From positions 1 through 30,762 of the IMG/VR virus record IMGVR_UViG_3300037189_004823: a stretch of DNA of 30,762 bases; one strand, written 5' to 3'. The DNA comes from a virus. The notes under the pieces are model-generated. The model did not search any database. It was not told the DNA's origin and saw only the letters and a list, made by a program, of their open reading frames with translations. Of this stretch, positions 14,177-21,847 are shown piece by piece (position 1 is the first letter of the stretch; every line of letters begins with the position of its first letter). The position numbers were made by a program, and so were the translations under genes.

Positions 14177-14397
14177 TATTTCATCAACAAAAATATTATA
14201 TATTTGGATTCATCTACGATTTCAAACTCTCTGTCTGGCCAGCTTATTAACTGCATTCCCCATTTTGGTTCTAAAATCTGATTGACATAATCATTGCTTA
14301 TGCCGATCTGTTTCCAATCATATCCTGATTCCAACATCCAAAATACTAGATCATTAAACACAGTTGAACTCAACGTAAACCGTTTGCTGTATGCCAT
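14176..14397 (-). CDS. Small phage protein of unknown function, F-x-L family
   Basis: 73 residues. FNDLVFWMLESGYDWKQIG is followed by NQILEPKWGMQLISWPDREFEIVDESKYIIFLLMK in parts; the last 15 residues nearly repeat the end of the 92-residue protein at 12493 (FDIVDEKLYVLFLLKWK). It starts two bases after the stop of the zinc-finger gene. Function unknown; the C-terminal strand-turn-strand may be a shared binding element. Confidence 0.65.
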   Translation of the reverse strand: MAYSKRFTLSSTVFNDLVFWMLESGYDWKQIGISNDYVNQILEPKWGMQLISWPDREFEIVDESKYIIFLLMK

Positions 14398-14399
14398 GC

Positions 14400-15116
14400 T
14401 TAATAACCTGCTGCTGCTAATAGTTCCTTTACCTGGACAACGATAGCTGAATCGCGCCTAAACTTTATAGCCCATTGCTCTGGATTGATATAGTCTAGGA
14501 TCATCTTCTGTTGCGATTCGTCTAAGTCTTCGATCAATTTGATGCCACTCTCGCTGTGAAACAACATCCAAGGACTGATCTTTCCGGCAGTGATAGCATA
14601 GACTAGTCTGTTTCGATTTGCATAGCGTAGGCAGTCTTTCGTTTCGATTCCTGTTGCTTTTGCAAGCTCAATCGTGTTCTCAATACTACGAGCAATAGCA
14701 TCCATTGGATCTTCGTCCTTTAGATGTTGAATGAGAAACTTAGTGTAGTTTGCATCACTGCACCAGCTATCAATCTTGATATCATTTTTTAATAACCAAT
14801 CAGCATACCTGTTAACATTTAGACACTTTATGTTGACGCAATAATGCCCAAACTTAACAAACGCTAGGTAATATGCAGACTTAGTAAAGTCTAGATAGGT
14901 CTTAGGTTTCTTTGTTGCAGTATTCTTTGCGTAAAACCTGATCCAAGATTGGAATCCTATGCGATTGCCTGGCAAGTCTTTGTCCTGCCACCGCCTTTTA
15001 GATTCACATAAATGTTTGCCCATTGTAGTTTCGCGCTGGAAACCTCTTCCACAGAACTCACAACTAAAATCGCTCTTAGTTGCCGGAATCTTTTTCATAC
15101 TGTTCAATGTCTTCAT
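14400..15116 (-). CDS. Zinc-finger phage protein
   Basis: 238 residues from ATG 15116, or 232 from ATG 15098. A C2HC finger lies near the N-terminus: CEFC (Cys19, Cys22) then F-x-R-E-T-T-M-G-K with His35 and Cys37, followed by a basic stretch. The rest is helical, with RIGFQSWIRFYAK and YYLAFVKFGHYCVNI. This finger plus helical domain is a familiar unknown in T4-like marine phages. Nucleic-acid binding is likely; a more precise role cannot be read. The start overlaps the 195-residue gene by 23 or 41 bases, and neither start has a strong ribosome site, which fits translational coupling. Confidence 0.75.
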   Translation of the reverse strand: MKTLNSMKKIPATKSDFSCEFCGRGFQRETTMGKHLCESKRRWQDKDLPGNRIGFQSWIRFYAKNTATKKPKTYLDFTKSAYYLAFVKFGHYCVNIKCLNVNRYADWLLKNDIKIDSWCSDANYTKFLIQHLKDEDPMDAIARSIENTIELAKATGIETKDCLRYANRNRLVYAITAGKISPWMLFHSESGIKLIEDLDESQQKMILDYINPEQWAIKFRRDSAIVVQVKELLAAAGY

Positions 15117-15663
15117 CTGTGATAAGGTCGCCTAACAACTCGATTTCATCATACTTTAAACTAGGATACTTATTAGCAAGATACATCCTTTTGCGATGAG
15201 AGTCTACGTAGACCTCGCTAATGAGGGCGATATCGTTTTCTCCGACTTTTGGATAAATCTTCTTGAAATATTCCTTGATCTCTTTGACTTTTGGAGATTC
15301 TTTTAGTTTACTGACACGGTCTTTGATCTGCGGAATCCATTGATGAAACTGTTTACCTATTCCTGGGCTTGCAGCACACAACATCAACCACACTAAGTGC
15401 GGATGCTTCTGTACATTTTCGTTAAATAGATACTTATTGGCATGGTAGTCCGTGCTTCGAAGATAATAAGATTGGGTATCTTTATTACCTTTGATAGTAC
15501 TCATCCACTGCACTAGTATATAAAAACTAATACCTTTTTTTTGGGTCTCGCTTAGATTTTTATAATAGTTGTAATCTTTACGATCTAGGGCAGCAAGAAC
15601 ATCAAACAAGTTGACAGCCTGGTCTGCTAGTTGAAGTTCTGCTGGTAGTTTTTCTTTTGCCAT
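15076..15663 (-). CDS. Possible clamp-loader small subunit (gp62-like)
   Basis: 195 residues; T4 gp62 has 187. By eye the layout is similar to gp62: NLFDVLAALDRKD (like FFEIIGAINNKT), a helical pair with ISFYILVQWMS, YLRSTDYHANKYLF and KHPHLVWLMLCAASPG, then GKQFHQWIPQ (like GKRYGKWAKL) and EIKEYFKKIYPKVGENDIALI. gp62 has no catalytic motif; it joins gp44 ATPases in loading the sliding clamp. The identity is tentative because no gp44 or gp45 gene is in the window. It lies in the early unit with a zinc-finger protein downstream. Confidence 0.5.
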   Translation of the reverse strand: MAKEKLPAELQLADQAVNLFDVLAALDRKDYNYYKNLSETQKKGISFYILVQWMSTIKGNKDTQSYYLRSTDYHANKYLFNENVQKHPHLVWLMLCAASPGIGKQFHQWIPQIKDRVSKLKESPKVKEIKEYFKKIYPKVGENDIALISEVYVDSHRKRMYLANKYPSLKYDEIELLGDLITDEDIEQYEKDSGN

Positions 15664-15665
15664 TC

Positions 15666-15965
15666 TTACATTGCTTGAGGATGAGGAAGTACTAGGTGTT
15701 TATTGTTGTATGATATCACATAAATCGACGCATCCATAATACTATTGTACCAATGATTAGCACAATCAGCCCGAACCTTGTCGATAGCTTCTTCTAGTTT
15801 ATAATCCGGGATCGTCAACTCAGCAATAAGAAACTGTTGTCTAACGATAGATTGTCCCACAGGAGAACGGTGTAGCCGATGAAAATAATGAACTTTGTCC
15901 GTCGTGTCTGGTTCTAGCTGTATTCTTGCGACTGGAACATCGGCAAATGGATGTGGCTTCTTCAT
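15666..15965 (-). CDS. Small phage protein of unknown function
   Basis: 99 residues. PVARIQLEPDTTDKVHYFHRLHRSPV precedes FLIAELTIPDYKLEEAIDKV and a C-terminal DASIYVISYNNKHLVLPHP, in pieces that suggest a compact alpha/beta fold. No recognisable motif, signal peptide or membrane segment. Its ATG overlaps the previous stop (ATGA), and two bases separate its stop from the gp62-like gene. Confidence 0.6.
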   Translation of the reverse strand: MKKPHPFADVPVARIQLEPDTTDKVHYFHRLHRSPVGQSIVRQQFLIAELTIPDYKLEEAIDKVRADCANHWYNSIMDASIYVISYNNKHLVLPHPQAM

Positions 15966-16237
15966 GCTTTTAATGACTCTAATGTAATGATATGAGCTAT
16001 AGCAGTTCCTAAATCTTCTTCCCGATTAACCAATGTCAGCGTGGTGCCATCGGAATCTGCATGTCGTCTTCGCAACGAATGTTCTACTACATATCCCCCG
16101 TTTGCTGGATAAATTGCAAAACTAATCGAGGATTTAGCATCTATGTAGAGTTTAGGTTCTTGCCTCTTCGAATTCAGTGCGTAAATATGATTTTCGTTTT
16201 TTTTATTAAGCAGTTTGCTAAACCATTTCATTTTCAT
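15962..16237 (-). CDS. Small phage protein of unknown function
   Basis: 91 residues, basic N-terminus (KMKWFSKLLNKKNE). The core IYPANGGYVVEHSLRRRH and GTAIAHIITLESL recurs in conserved unknowns of T4-like cyanophages, where the ANGGYxVE segment is typical. It overlaps the end of the 207-residue gene by 20 bases. No function is known to me. Confidence 0.65.
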   Translation of the reverse strand: MKMKWFSKLLNKKNENHIYALNSKRQEPKLYIDAKSSISFAIYPANGGYVVEHSLRRRHADSDGTTLTLVNREEDLGTAIAHIITLESLKA

Positions 16238-16841
16238 TTTCCTTTTCTACTTTTCCAAGCCAGGCGTCGCTTAGACCTATTGGGCCGGCTACGGTTGACA
16301 ACTCTCCCAATTCTTCTAGCTCTTGGTCATCATAGATTATACTAGTTACTAGGTCCCAGCCGTCAATACTACTCATTTGAAATGTCAACCTGTTAGGATT
16401 AAAACTATCTGCGTCGAACTCATAGCTTTGGAAAAACCCTTTCTCCTGCAACTGTATAGCGATGTGGGTATCCCCATCTTCAAGCAATTCATCCGTAAAG
16501 AATTCTTCTACTGATTCGAATGTCGCACCGATATTAGATAACACCGAAGACCCTATGTTATCTAGGATCACTTCATCACTTCGTGTCACCGTCACGTAAA
16601 GAGAATCTACAGGTACTCCGTATTCATGTACGATATAGGCGCCTTCGGTCCATTCACCAGGCTCAAAAGGACGGATATCTTCTGGAATAACAACATCTTC
16701 ATTTTCAGTGAAGAAGTCTTCGTTCCAAACATAGTCAGCTATGTCCAGTGAATCATCGATGAAGCGATTGTAAAATTCGCGATTGACTTTGCCGATTAGA
16801 GCTTCTCCGCCGCAGCCGGTAATTTCGATTCTATACTTCAT
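16218..16841 (-). CDS. Acidic phage protein of unknown function
   Basis: 207 residues, very acidic, with clusters such as EELGELST, ESVEEFFTDELLEDGD and YDDQELEEL and few Lys or Arg. It has a beta-like N-terminus, KYRIEITGCGGEALIGKVN, and no transmembrane segment or catalytic motif. Acidic early phage proteins of this kind can be DNA mimics or inhibitors of DNA-binding host proteins, but nothing here proves that. GAGGAGA lies eight bases before the ATG. Its start lies inside the end of the 47-residue gene. Confidence 0.6.
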   Translation of the reverse strand: MKYRIEITGCGGEALIGKVNREFYNRFIDDSLDIADYVWNEDFFTENEDVVIPEDIRPFEPGEWTEGAYIVHEYGVPVDSLYVTVTRSDEVILDNIGSSVLSNIGATFESVEEFFTDELLEDGDTHIAIQLQEKGFFQSYEFDADSFNPNRLTFQMSSIDGWDLVTSIIYDDQELEELGELSTVAGPIGLSDAWLGKVEKENENEMV

Positions 16842-16974
16842 GCGTATCTCTCCTCTTGTAAGATGTCTTGCGTAACGTGATTTTTATATTTGGATACATC
16901 GTTCTAATCACCCCGTTGATATCCGAATGCTTGTGTTGCTTTTGAAACTTCGCTACTACTTCTAAATTAACCAT
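16831..16974 (-). CDS. Short basic protein (47 residues)
   Basis: MVNLEVVAKFQKQHKHSDI, then NGVIRTMYPNIKITLRKTSYKRRDTHEV. It is preceded by AGGA with good spacing to ATG 16974 and fills the gap between the 166- and 207-residue genes. Its stop overlaps the next start by 11 bases, the same coupling used by its neighbours. Strongly basic (many Lys, Arg, His), so RNA or DNA binding is possible. No family is recognised. Confidence 0.5.
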   Translation of the reverse strand: MVNLEVVAKFQKQHKHSDINGVIRTMYPNIKITLRKTSYKRRDTHEV

Positions 16975-17016
16975 TATTGTGTCCTGTTATTACTATCGTT
17001 GTGTTATTAGAATATG

Positions 17017-17517
17017 TCACCAAGCATTCCCGTAATCTACGACTTCACAGTTTCTGCTGATTTCTTTTACAAAGTAAACGCAACGAGGTTTAGGGGTATC
17101 ATCTAACGGGACACACAAAAATTGTCCGTTCTTAAGCCTAGGCGCATACCAAGTGACATCAGAATATATGTCGAGAATTTCGATCGGTTGAAACGTGGGG
17201 GCAAATGACGATAGGGGGTTGAACTCAAACGCATTGAATCCCCTGTCATTCAGACTAGAAAGAGGAAGTGTTTCTAAGTCTCCGTGTTCCTGTTCACCAA
17301 TAAGAACTTGCCAATCAACCGGCATCTTGATTGTTCTATTTCCGATCTTTAGCACGAGTGCAGGAGAATTGAATGACTCTAGAAAGATCAATGGAATGTA
17401 ATGATAATCCACATTCGACGGTACGGAGTTATCTAGAATCGCAAACCTCAAGTCGTCTACTTCTTCGGGAAGGGTCTCTAGATCATAGTATTGATTTTCT
17501 AACGTTAAGATGCGCAG
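17017..17517 (-). CDS. Conserved phage protein with a CTG start
   Basis: 166 residues if read from CTG 17517: (M)RILTLENQYYDLETLP, then EEVDDLRFAILDN, YHYIPLIFLESF, MPVDWQVLIGEQEHGDLE, LNDRGFNAFEFNPLSSF and DIYSDVTWYAPRLKNGQ. These segments are familiar from conserved unknowns of T4-like phages. No ATG exists in frame; TTG 17451 would cut off 22 well-formed residues and has no ribosome site, whereas the CTG has GGAG eight bases upstream and a promoter at the right distance (leader about 27 bases). No catalytic motif; function unknown. Confidence 0.65.
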   Translation of the reverse strand: MRILTLENQYYDLETLPEEVDDLRFAILDNSVPSNVDYHYIPLIFLESFNSPALVLKIGNRTIKMPVDWQVLIGEQEHGDLETLPLSSLNDRGFNAFEFNPLSSFAPTFQPIEILDIYSDVTWYAPRLKNGQFLCVPLDDTPKPRCVYFVKEISRNCEVVDYGNAW

Positions 17518-17550
17518 GGTTTTTCTCCAATATGTCTTTTCATATTATTA

Positions 17551-17579
17551 TCATATCATTTCTGTTATAAAAAGTCAAC
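17551..17579 (-). promoter_or_regulatory. Sigma70-type promoter of the early small-gene unit
   Basis: Minus strand TTGACT (17579-17574), 17-base spacer, TATGAT (17556-17551). Transcription would begin near 17544, giving a short leader with GGAG (17529-17526) before the CTG start. Confidence 0.8.
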
Positions 17580-17605
17580 ACATTAATAGTCCAATTTAAA
17601 AAAGA

Positions 17606-19060
17606 TCAATACTCTAACTTTTCTACAGAGGTAGGATACTGTGCATCCTTGTAGAAAGCTTTTCTTTGAGTAAGGTGCCTTTTTGCAAACTTACAGGTTG
17701 AGGTGATGTCCCAAATTTGCACAAAATCTTTGTCTGATGCCTTACGAAGTCCTCGGCCGATCGATTGAATAACTCGGACAAATGATTTGCCTGGTTCGAT
17801 TAGTACTACATTGAACAGTCTAGGAACATTAATACCTACTGCCGCTACGCCGTAAGTGCAGATTAATATCTTATCGTCACTGATGGCAATTTCATCATAT
17901 TCTTCTTTCCTTTCAGTAAGCTTAGTGCTGCCGTTAACAACCACTGAATTAGATAATCTACTAGCAAGCTCTTTGCCCGCATTGACTCGATCAACTAGAA
18001 CTAATGTATTTCCTGTCTCGTTTACCTTTTGAATCAATTCCGCTATCTTGTCTAGTCGATTAGAATCTTCCAATAGATATTTCAATTCAGATTGATAGTT
18101 TGTAAATTCTACTTTATCCTTAAGTTGAACGATGTTCACGTGACATCTAGCAAGGACACCCCTGTCTTGCAATTCACTTGCTGCCAACTTACTAGTGACT
18201 GGACCCAACGAAACTAGGATAGACATCTGATCCATCGGTTCTTTGGGAATCGTACCTGTTAGACCCCAGCGAATGGGGATATTACTGAATACACCAGTTA
18301 GCATTGTCTTAAGTACCTCAGCTTTAGCTTGGTGCACTTCATCAACCATAACACAGACAATATCTTCAAAGAAAAATTCATCGGATTCTTCTTCTCCTGC
18401 ATCTGCTTTGTTTTTGAAAAGGTTATTTAGCGACTGCCAAGTACAAATAGTATGTGTCTTACCATAATCCTTACGATCACCGAAATACACTCCTACGTCA
18501 AGTCCTAGATTGATATAATCTGCTTCTGTCTGTACCACTAGGCTCTTGTTAGGGACGATCACAAGAGAACGTCCTAGATGCTCTACAGACTTAGATAGAG
18601 CAGCAGTCACAAGAGTCTTGCCCGCCCCAGTCGCGGCCTCTTGAAGTGATTGAGTGTTCTCCAAGAAATTGTTTACGATCTCAATCTGGTAATCGCGCAA
18701 TATTACGGGTTGACCTGCGCGTTCGTGACCTTCAGGCCACGAGATACCCGAGAAAGTCTCTTCTGTTACCTTCTCAAACATGAATTCTGGATGTAGAAGT
18801 CTACGATCATCTAGTTCAATTTGATAATCATAGTCGATCAAGATCGGGATAATTTGATCGAGCAGATTCATATATGTACTACCAGCAAGTGAGAAATAAC
18901 TGATCTTGCCGTTCCATCGACCCAATCGGACTGCAGGAAGATATCGCGCCCCCGGTTTCTCGAATTCAAACTTTTTATGTAAAAACTTTCGGACATCGAG
19001 GTCTAGTCCGGTGACGGATACATTCACTTCGTCTTTTATTATGATTTTTGCTAGTTTCAT
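17606..19060 (-). CDS. uvsW: UvsW-type superfamily 2 DNA helicase
   Basis: 484 residues from ATG 19060 (T4 UvsW is about 500). The N-terminal 90 residues form the UvsW accessory domain with RLGRWNGKISYF. The motor has motif I ATGAGKT (143-149), motif II DEVH (240-243), motif III GLTGT (266-270) and motif VI QSIGRGLR near residue 435. UvsW remodels forks and recombination intermediates, removes R-loops and ends origin-dependent replication. ATG 19060 overlaps the stop of the HARP-like gene (ATGA); an ATG 39 bases earlier is possible but less well placed. Pairing with a HARP-like partner suggests an annealing-helicase activity. Confidence 0.93.
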   Translation of the reverse strand: MKLAKIIIKDEVNVSVTGLDLDVRKFLHKKFEFEKPGARYLPAVRLGRWNGKISYFSLAGSTYMNLLDQIIPILIDYDYQIELDDRRLLHPEFMFEKVTEETFSGISWPEGHERAGQPVILRDYQIEIVNNFLENTQSLQEAATGAGKTLVTAALSKSVEHLGRSLVIVPNKSLVVQTEADYINLGLDVGVYFGDRKDYGKTHTICTWQSLNNLFKNKADAGEEESDEFFFEDIVCVMVDEVHQAKAEVLKTMLTGVFSNIPIRWGLTGTIPKEPMDQMSILVSLGPVTSKLAASELQDRGVLARCHVNIVQLKDKVEFTNYQSELKYLLEDSNRLDKIAELIQKVNETGNTLVLVDRVNAGKELASRLSNSVVVNGSTKLTERKEEYDEIAISDDKILICTYGVAAVGINVPRLFNVVLIEPGKSFVRVIQSIGRGLRKASDKDFVQIWDITSTCKFAKRHLTQRKAFYKDAQYPTSVEKLEY

Positions 19061-20049
19061 GTGATATCTATCGGCCTCGAATTTTTTAAGATAATGCATT
19101 TAGTTATCTTTGGTGCAAGCCCAAAGATATGAGTAACGTTTTGTATTTGGACAAGATTATTACCTGAATAATTGTCTAACACAACACTCGAAATATAGTG
19201 TTCATTTAGTTTACTGAGAATCTGATTTCTGATGGTTCGACCGCTGCCATATGCCATACCCTGCCCTAAGGTCACATTAGCACAACCAATGTCTACTAGC
19301 CACTGGACTGCGTGTGCCATATCATCTAGGTCTACTTCAGTGATAAATTCTGATGCAAACTTAAGTTCCGGGCGATTATCTGTAATTTTTGAATCTACTT
19401 TAATTCCATATTGTGATAGCAGATATAGTGTTTTCATATCCAATTTAAGTTCGACGTCCTGTAACAATTCGTGAACAACATGATTGGACGCAGCGATGAA
19501 AAGGTATCCGTTGTGATCGAACAGTGTGGGTTCCCATACGGTCGCGCTATCATAATAAGATAACTTGTCTAGTATAGCCGAAAGATCGTTGCTATAGCTA
19601 ACATTACTGAAGTATTTAGGAAGAGTATGATGTGCGATTTTAAATGCAGTAGTAGAGAAGGGGGCCCGGTAAACTTTGGAATCTTTGCTCCATTCAAAAG
19701 AATTGTCTGGGATCTCTCTGAATTTGGCAATAAACGCTTTATTAAAGGGGACTCTGATTTGAAGTTCACCGTCTATAGTAGAAACGAACGCTCCGGTATA
19801 TTCTACTGTACTCTCTACGAGAGAGGCATTCCATGGAAGTTTTTTAAGTTCTTCTTTGATATAACCTGTCTTAGTTAACTGTTTTTTATATTTACTAATA
19901 AGATTGTCAAACAACATTGCTTGATTAGAAGTGATTCGTTGCGTGTTACCGATAATTGTTTGCAGGTTGGTCATGAACTTATAATCATACTGGCTCAACG
20001 AAATTTTTCCACTGAGGAAAAAATACAAAAGCTGCTCTTTGTTCTTCAT
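19057..20049 (-). CDS. HARP-like partner of the UvsW helicase (putative)
   Basis: 330 residues from ATG 20049. An earlier ATG at 20085 lies inside the promoter and is rejected. The N-terminal part has LTSNQ-type RITSNQAMLFDNLISKYKKQL (39-59), seen in phage replication and repair proteins. IPDNSFEW (113-120) and VYRAPF (126-131) follow the pattern of HARP modules of SMARCAL1 (iP..ryd...k.W.vp). The remainder is alpha/beta with no NTPase motif. HARP modules direct annealing helicases to forked DNA. As the gene is directly coupled to uvsW, I infer that it supplies such a module in trans. The leader is almost absent. Confidence 0.6.
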   Translation of the reverse strand: MKNKEQLLYFFLSGKISLSQYDYKFMTNLQTIIGNTQRITSNQAMLFDNLISKYKKQLTKTGYIKEELKKLPWNASLVESTVEYTGAFVSTIDGELQIRVPFNKAFIAKFREIPDNSFEWSKDSKVYRAPFSTTAFKIAHHTLPKYFSNVSYSNDLSAILDKLSYYDSATVWEPTLFDHNGYLFIAASNHVVHELLQDVELKLDMKTLYLLSQYGIKVDSKITDNRPELKFASEFITEVDLDDMAHAVQWLVDIGCANVTLGQGMAYGSGRTIRNQILSKLNEHYISSVVLDNYSGNNLVQIQNVTHIFGLAPKITKCIILKNSRPIDIT

Positions 20050-20057
20050 TCTATTAT

Positions 20058-20085
20058 TGTATATCATTGTAGTACAACAAGTCAA
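20058..20085 (-). promoter_or_regulatory. Sigma70-type promoter of the HARP-uvsW unit
   Basis: Minus strand TTGACT (20085-20080), 16-base spacer, TATACA (20063-20058). Only eight bases separate the -10 element from ATG 20049. Confidence 0.7.
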
Positions 20086-20095
20086 CTATATCGGT

Positions 20096-20124
20096 AAAAA
20101 ATTAGGGGGCAAATGCCCCCTAAT
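20096..20124 (-). terminator. Intrinsic terminator after the AAA ATPase gene
   Basis: ATTAGGGGGC (20101-20110) pairs with GCCCCCTAAT (20115-20124) around a four-base loop. On the minus strand the stem is followed by five U (20100-20096). It ends the AAA ATPase transcript just before the next promoter. Confidence 0.9.
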
Positions 20125-20148
20125 TTAAGTAGTTAGTATTTTTAAAGA

Positions 20149-21156
20149 CTACCCACGCTTCATGCAAGTACTTTGAGCGAGATTGGCCCAGTTCTTCGGG
20201 GACATCTTGATAAGATCAGCGATCTTGAGAGCCATACGGATAGACAATTCACGCAGCTTATTGTTGTTCGCTTCCATATATGCGAGTACTTGTTCACCTT
20301 CATTATTTTGGAAGTTATAATCACTGAACAGGCCGCCAGTAGCATCACGATCAACCTGACGGATCCTAAGCATCATGTCACGAGCAGTATCAATCGTCAG
20401 ATCGAGGAAGTGACAACGAGACTGAAGGGCTTCAAGGTGATCTTGCAGACGCTTAGACTTGATATTGTCGAACTTAAGGTTCGTGATAAAGATGCACGAG
20501 CCATTAAAGTTGAAGCTATTGGGAATGCCTTCTTCACGCAGCAAGCGAGAATCCGAATTCCAACAAATCTTACGACGCTTGCCGCTGTCAAGAGCCGCCT
20601 TCAGGATGTTCAACGCGAGATCATCCATGAACACACTATCACAGTCGTCGAAAACCAAGATGTTCTTCTTGTCACTATACTTGTACAGCTGGGTATAGAG
20701 ACCAAGAGCAGTCATCGCACCCTTGACAACTTGATACCGAATACGATTGCCTGCGATCTTATCAAACATCGAAGCCTTTTCAAGCTGGGTCTCGACACCA
20801 AACGACTTGCCGACTCCCGGCGGTCCCGAAACGATCATCGCACGGATGTCACCGTTAATGCAGGCCGTCGACATCTCGTCGAGGATCTCGAACCGAGTAG
20901 CAATACGGTTCATCGCTTCTTCGTCAGTTTCCTCTGCCTTGACTTCAGCAGCGATCGGTTCTCCGTCGATCTCAAAATCGTCAGGACCGTTGACCTTGAT
21001 CTTGATGTCTTCGATAGCCACGGGAAAAAATCCGCCGTTCTTCACAGTAATGTATCCACCCTTTGCACCGATTTGAAAACCCTTAACGAGTTCGAAACTC
21101 GCATCGATTACGGGATAGTTACGGTATTCACCGGACTTAACGAGGACGCGAGACAT
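20149..21156 (-). CDS. AAA family ATPase
   Basis: 335 residues from ATG 21156, chosen because AAGGA lies six bases upstream and a strong promoter 32 bases upstream. The N-terminal 90 residues are a small beta-rich domain. Walker A is GPPGVGKS (111-118), Walker B ILVFDDCD (166-173), and sensor 1 lies in CIFITN (221-226). A helical lid follows, ending with MKIADLIKMSP-like segments (ALKIADLIKMS). Such single-domain AAA proteins act as ring-shaped motors on DNA or proteins. This family is common in T4-like phages without a firm role. The reading frame stays open upstream into the Ala-rich gene, see that entry. Confidence 0.85.
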   Translation of the reverse strand: MSRVLVKSGEYRNYPVIDASFELVKGFQIGAKGGYITVKNGGFFPVAIEDIKIKVNGPDDFEIDGEPIAAEVKAEETDEEAMNRIATRFEILDEMSTACINGDIRAMIVSGPPGVGKSFGVETQLEKASMFDKIAGNRIRYQVVKGAMTALGLYTQLYKYSDKKNILVFDDCDSVFMDDLALNILKAALDSGKRRKICWNSDSRLLREEGIPNSFNFNGSCIFITNLKFDNIKSKRLQDHLEALQSRCHFLDLTIDTARDMMLRIRQVDRDATGGLFSDYNFQNNEGEQVLAYMEANNNKLRELSIRMALKIADLIKMSPKNWANLAQSTCMKRG

Positions 21157-21777
21157 GTTCATTCCTTTTGAATCGTTTCTATAATTCAATGTAGCAAAAG
21201 GGGCATCTGATGTCAACCTTTTATTTTCGTATTCGGACAAAATAATGTTGATAAAGATTTCAAATAGGTCAGCTTCGGCAGCGGCAGTGTTAGCGTTAAC
21301 AGCAGCATAAGCAGTGGTAGGATAGGGGTTGCGGAACGTCGTGAATGAATCGCGCGCGGGAGCGGGCACCAAAGCAAGTGATGCATCGCGAGCAGCATAA
21401 TAAGCAGTATCAGCAACACTAGCAGCAGCAGTACTAGCAGCAGCACCAGCAGCATGAGCAGCAGCGGCACGAGCATCAACCAAATCACCATTACCATTCA
21501 AGGCATCGATGACCTGTTGACAGGCATCTTTTACCGTTTGCCAGTAATCAGGAATTGGGATCGACACAACCTTGATTTCCGCCGCAGCCATGGCATATTC
21601 GATACACGCGATACGAAACTTGCGCATCACTTCATCTGGATCGATGGTATTCCAAGTAAACGAAGTACTGTTGAACTTTTTCTTGAATTCTACCGTATCG
21701 AAATGGCGTATCAGGTCGTTGAACTGCTCGGGCGGTTCACAAAGAACCGCCCACATCTCAGCTTGAGTATCAAGCAT
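21157..21777 (-). CDS. Ala-rich helical protein, no stop before the AAA ATPase gene
   Basis: From ATG 21777 (a promoter is properly placed upstream) this frame runs 207 codons and then straight into the AAA ATPase without a stop. Residues 1-100 are ordinary (EQFNDLIRHFDTVEFKKKF). Residues about 100-180 are an Ala-rich helix repeat (ARAAAAHAAGAAAS, ADTAYYAARDAS). The natural end appears to be EIFINIILSEYENK; the next 27 codons (RLTSDAPFATLNYRND) are simply the promoter and leader of the ATPase gene read as codons. The stop was probably lost, so a 542-residue fusion may be made. Function of the Ala-rich family is unknown. Confidence 0.6.
21188..21216 (-). promoter_or_regulatory. Sigma70-type promoter of the AAA ATPase gene, inside an open frame
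   Basis: Minus strand TTGACA (21216-21211), 17-base spacer ending TGC (extended -10), TACATT (21193-21188), then GAATTATAGA, a box shared with the promoters at 23386 and 23939. It lies within the open frame that runs from the Ala-rich gene. Confidence 0.9.
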
Positions 21778-21806
21778 TGCTTTTTCCGATTGATTGTCTA
21801 TGATTC

Positions 21807-21835
21807 ATAATAGCAAGAGACGGATATGAAGTCAA
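21807..21835 (-). promoter_or_regulatory. Sigma70-type promoter of the Ala-rich gene
   Basis: Minus strand TTGACT (21835-21830), 17-base spacer ending TGC, TATTAT (21812-21807), then GAATCATAGA, a variant of the shared box with one change. Confidence 0.85.
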
Positions 21836-21847
21836 CCGAAATCGTAA

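Noticed and set aside
20050-20085. Longer start for the HARP-like protein at ATG 20085
   Set aside because: These codons (MTCCTTMIYNNR) are the promoter itself; the -35 begins at 20085, so a transcript from it cannot include this ATG.
20173-21171. Open frame of 332 codons on the plus strand opposite the AAA ATPase gene
   Set aside because: It is the mirror of a gene with clear Walker motifs, promoter, ribosome site and terminator; its own translation has no recognisable motif and its start lacks a ribosome site.
21380-21480. GCA/AGC-rich low-complexity tract as a possible DNA repeat element
   Set aside because: It is explained by the Ala-rich helix of the encoded protein; the repeat unit is irregular at the DNA level.
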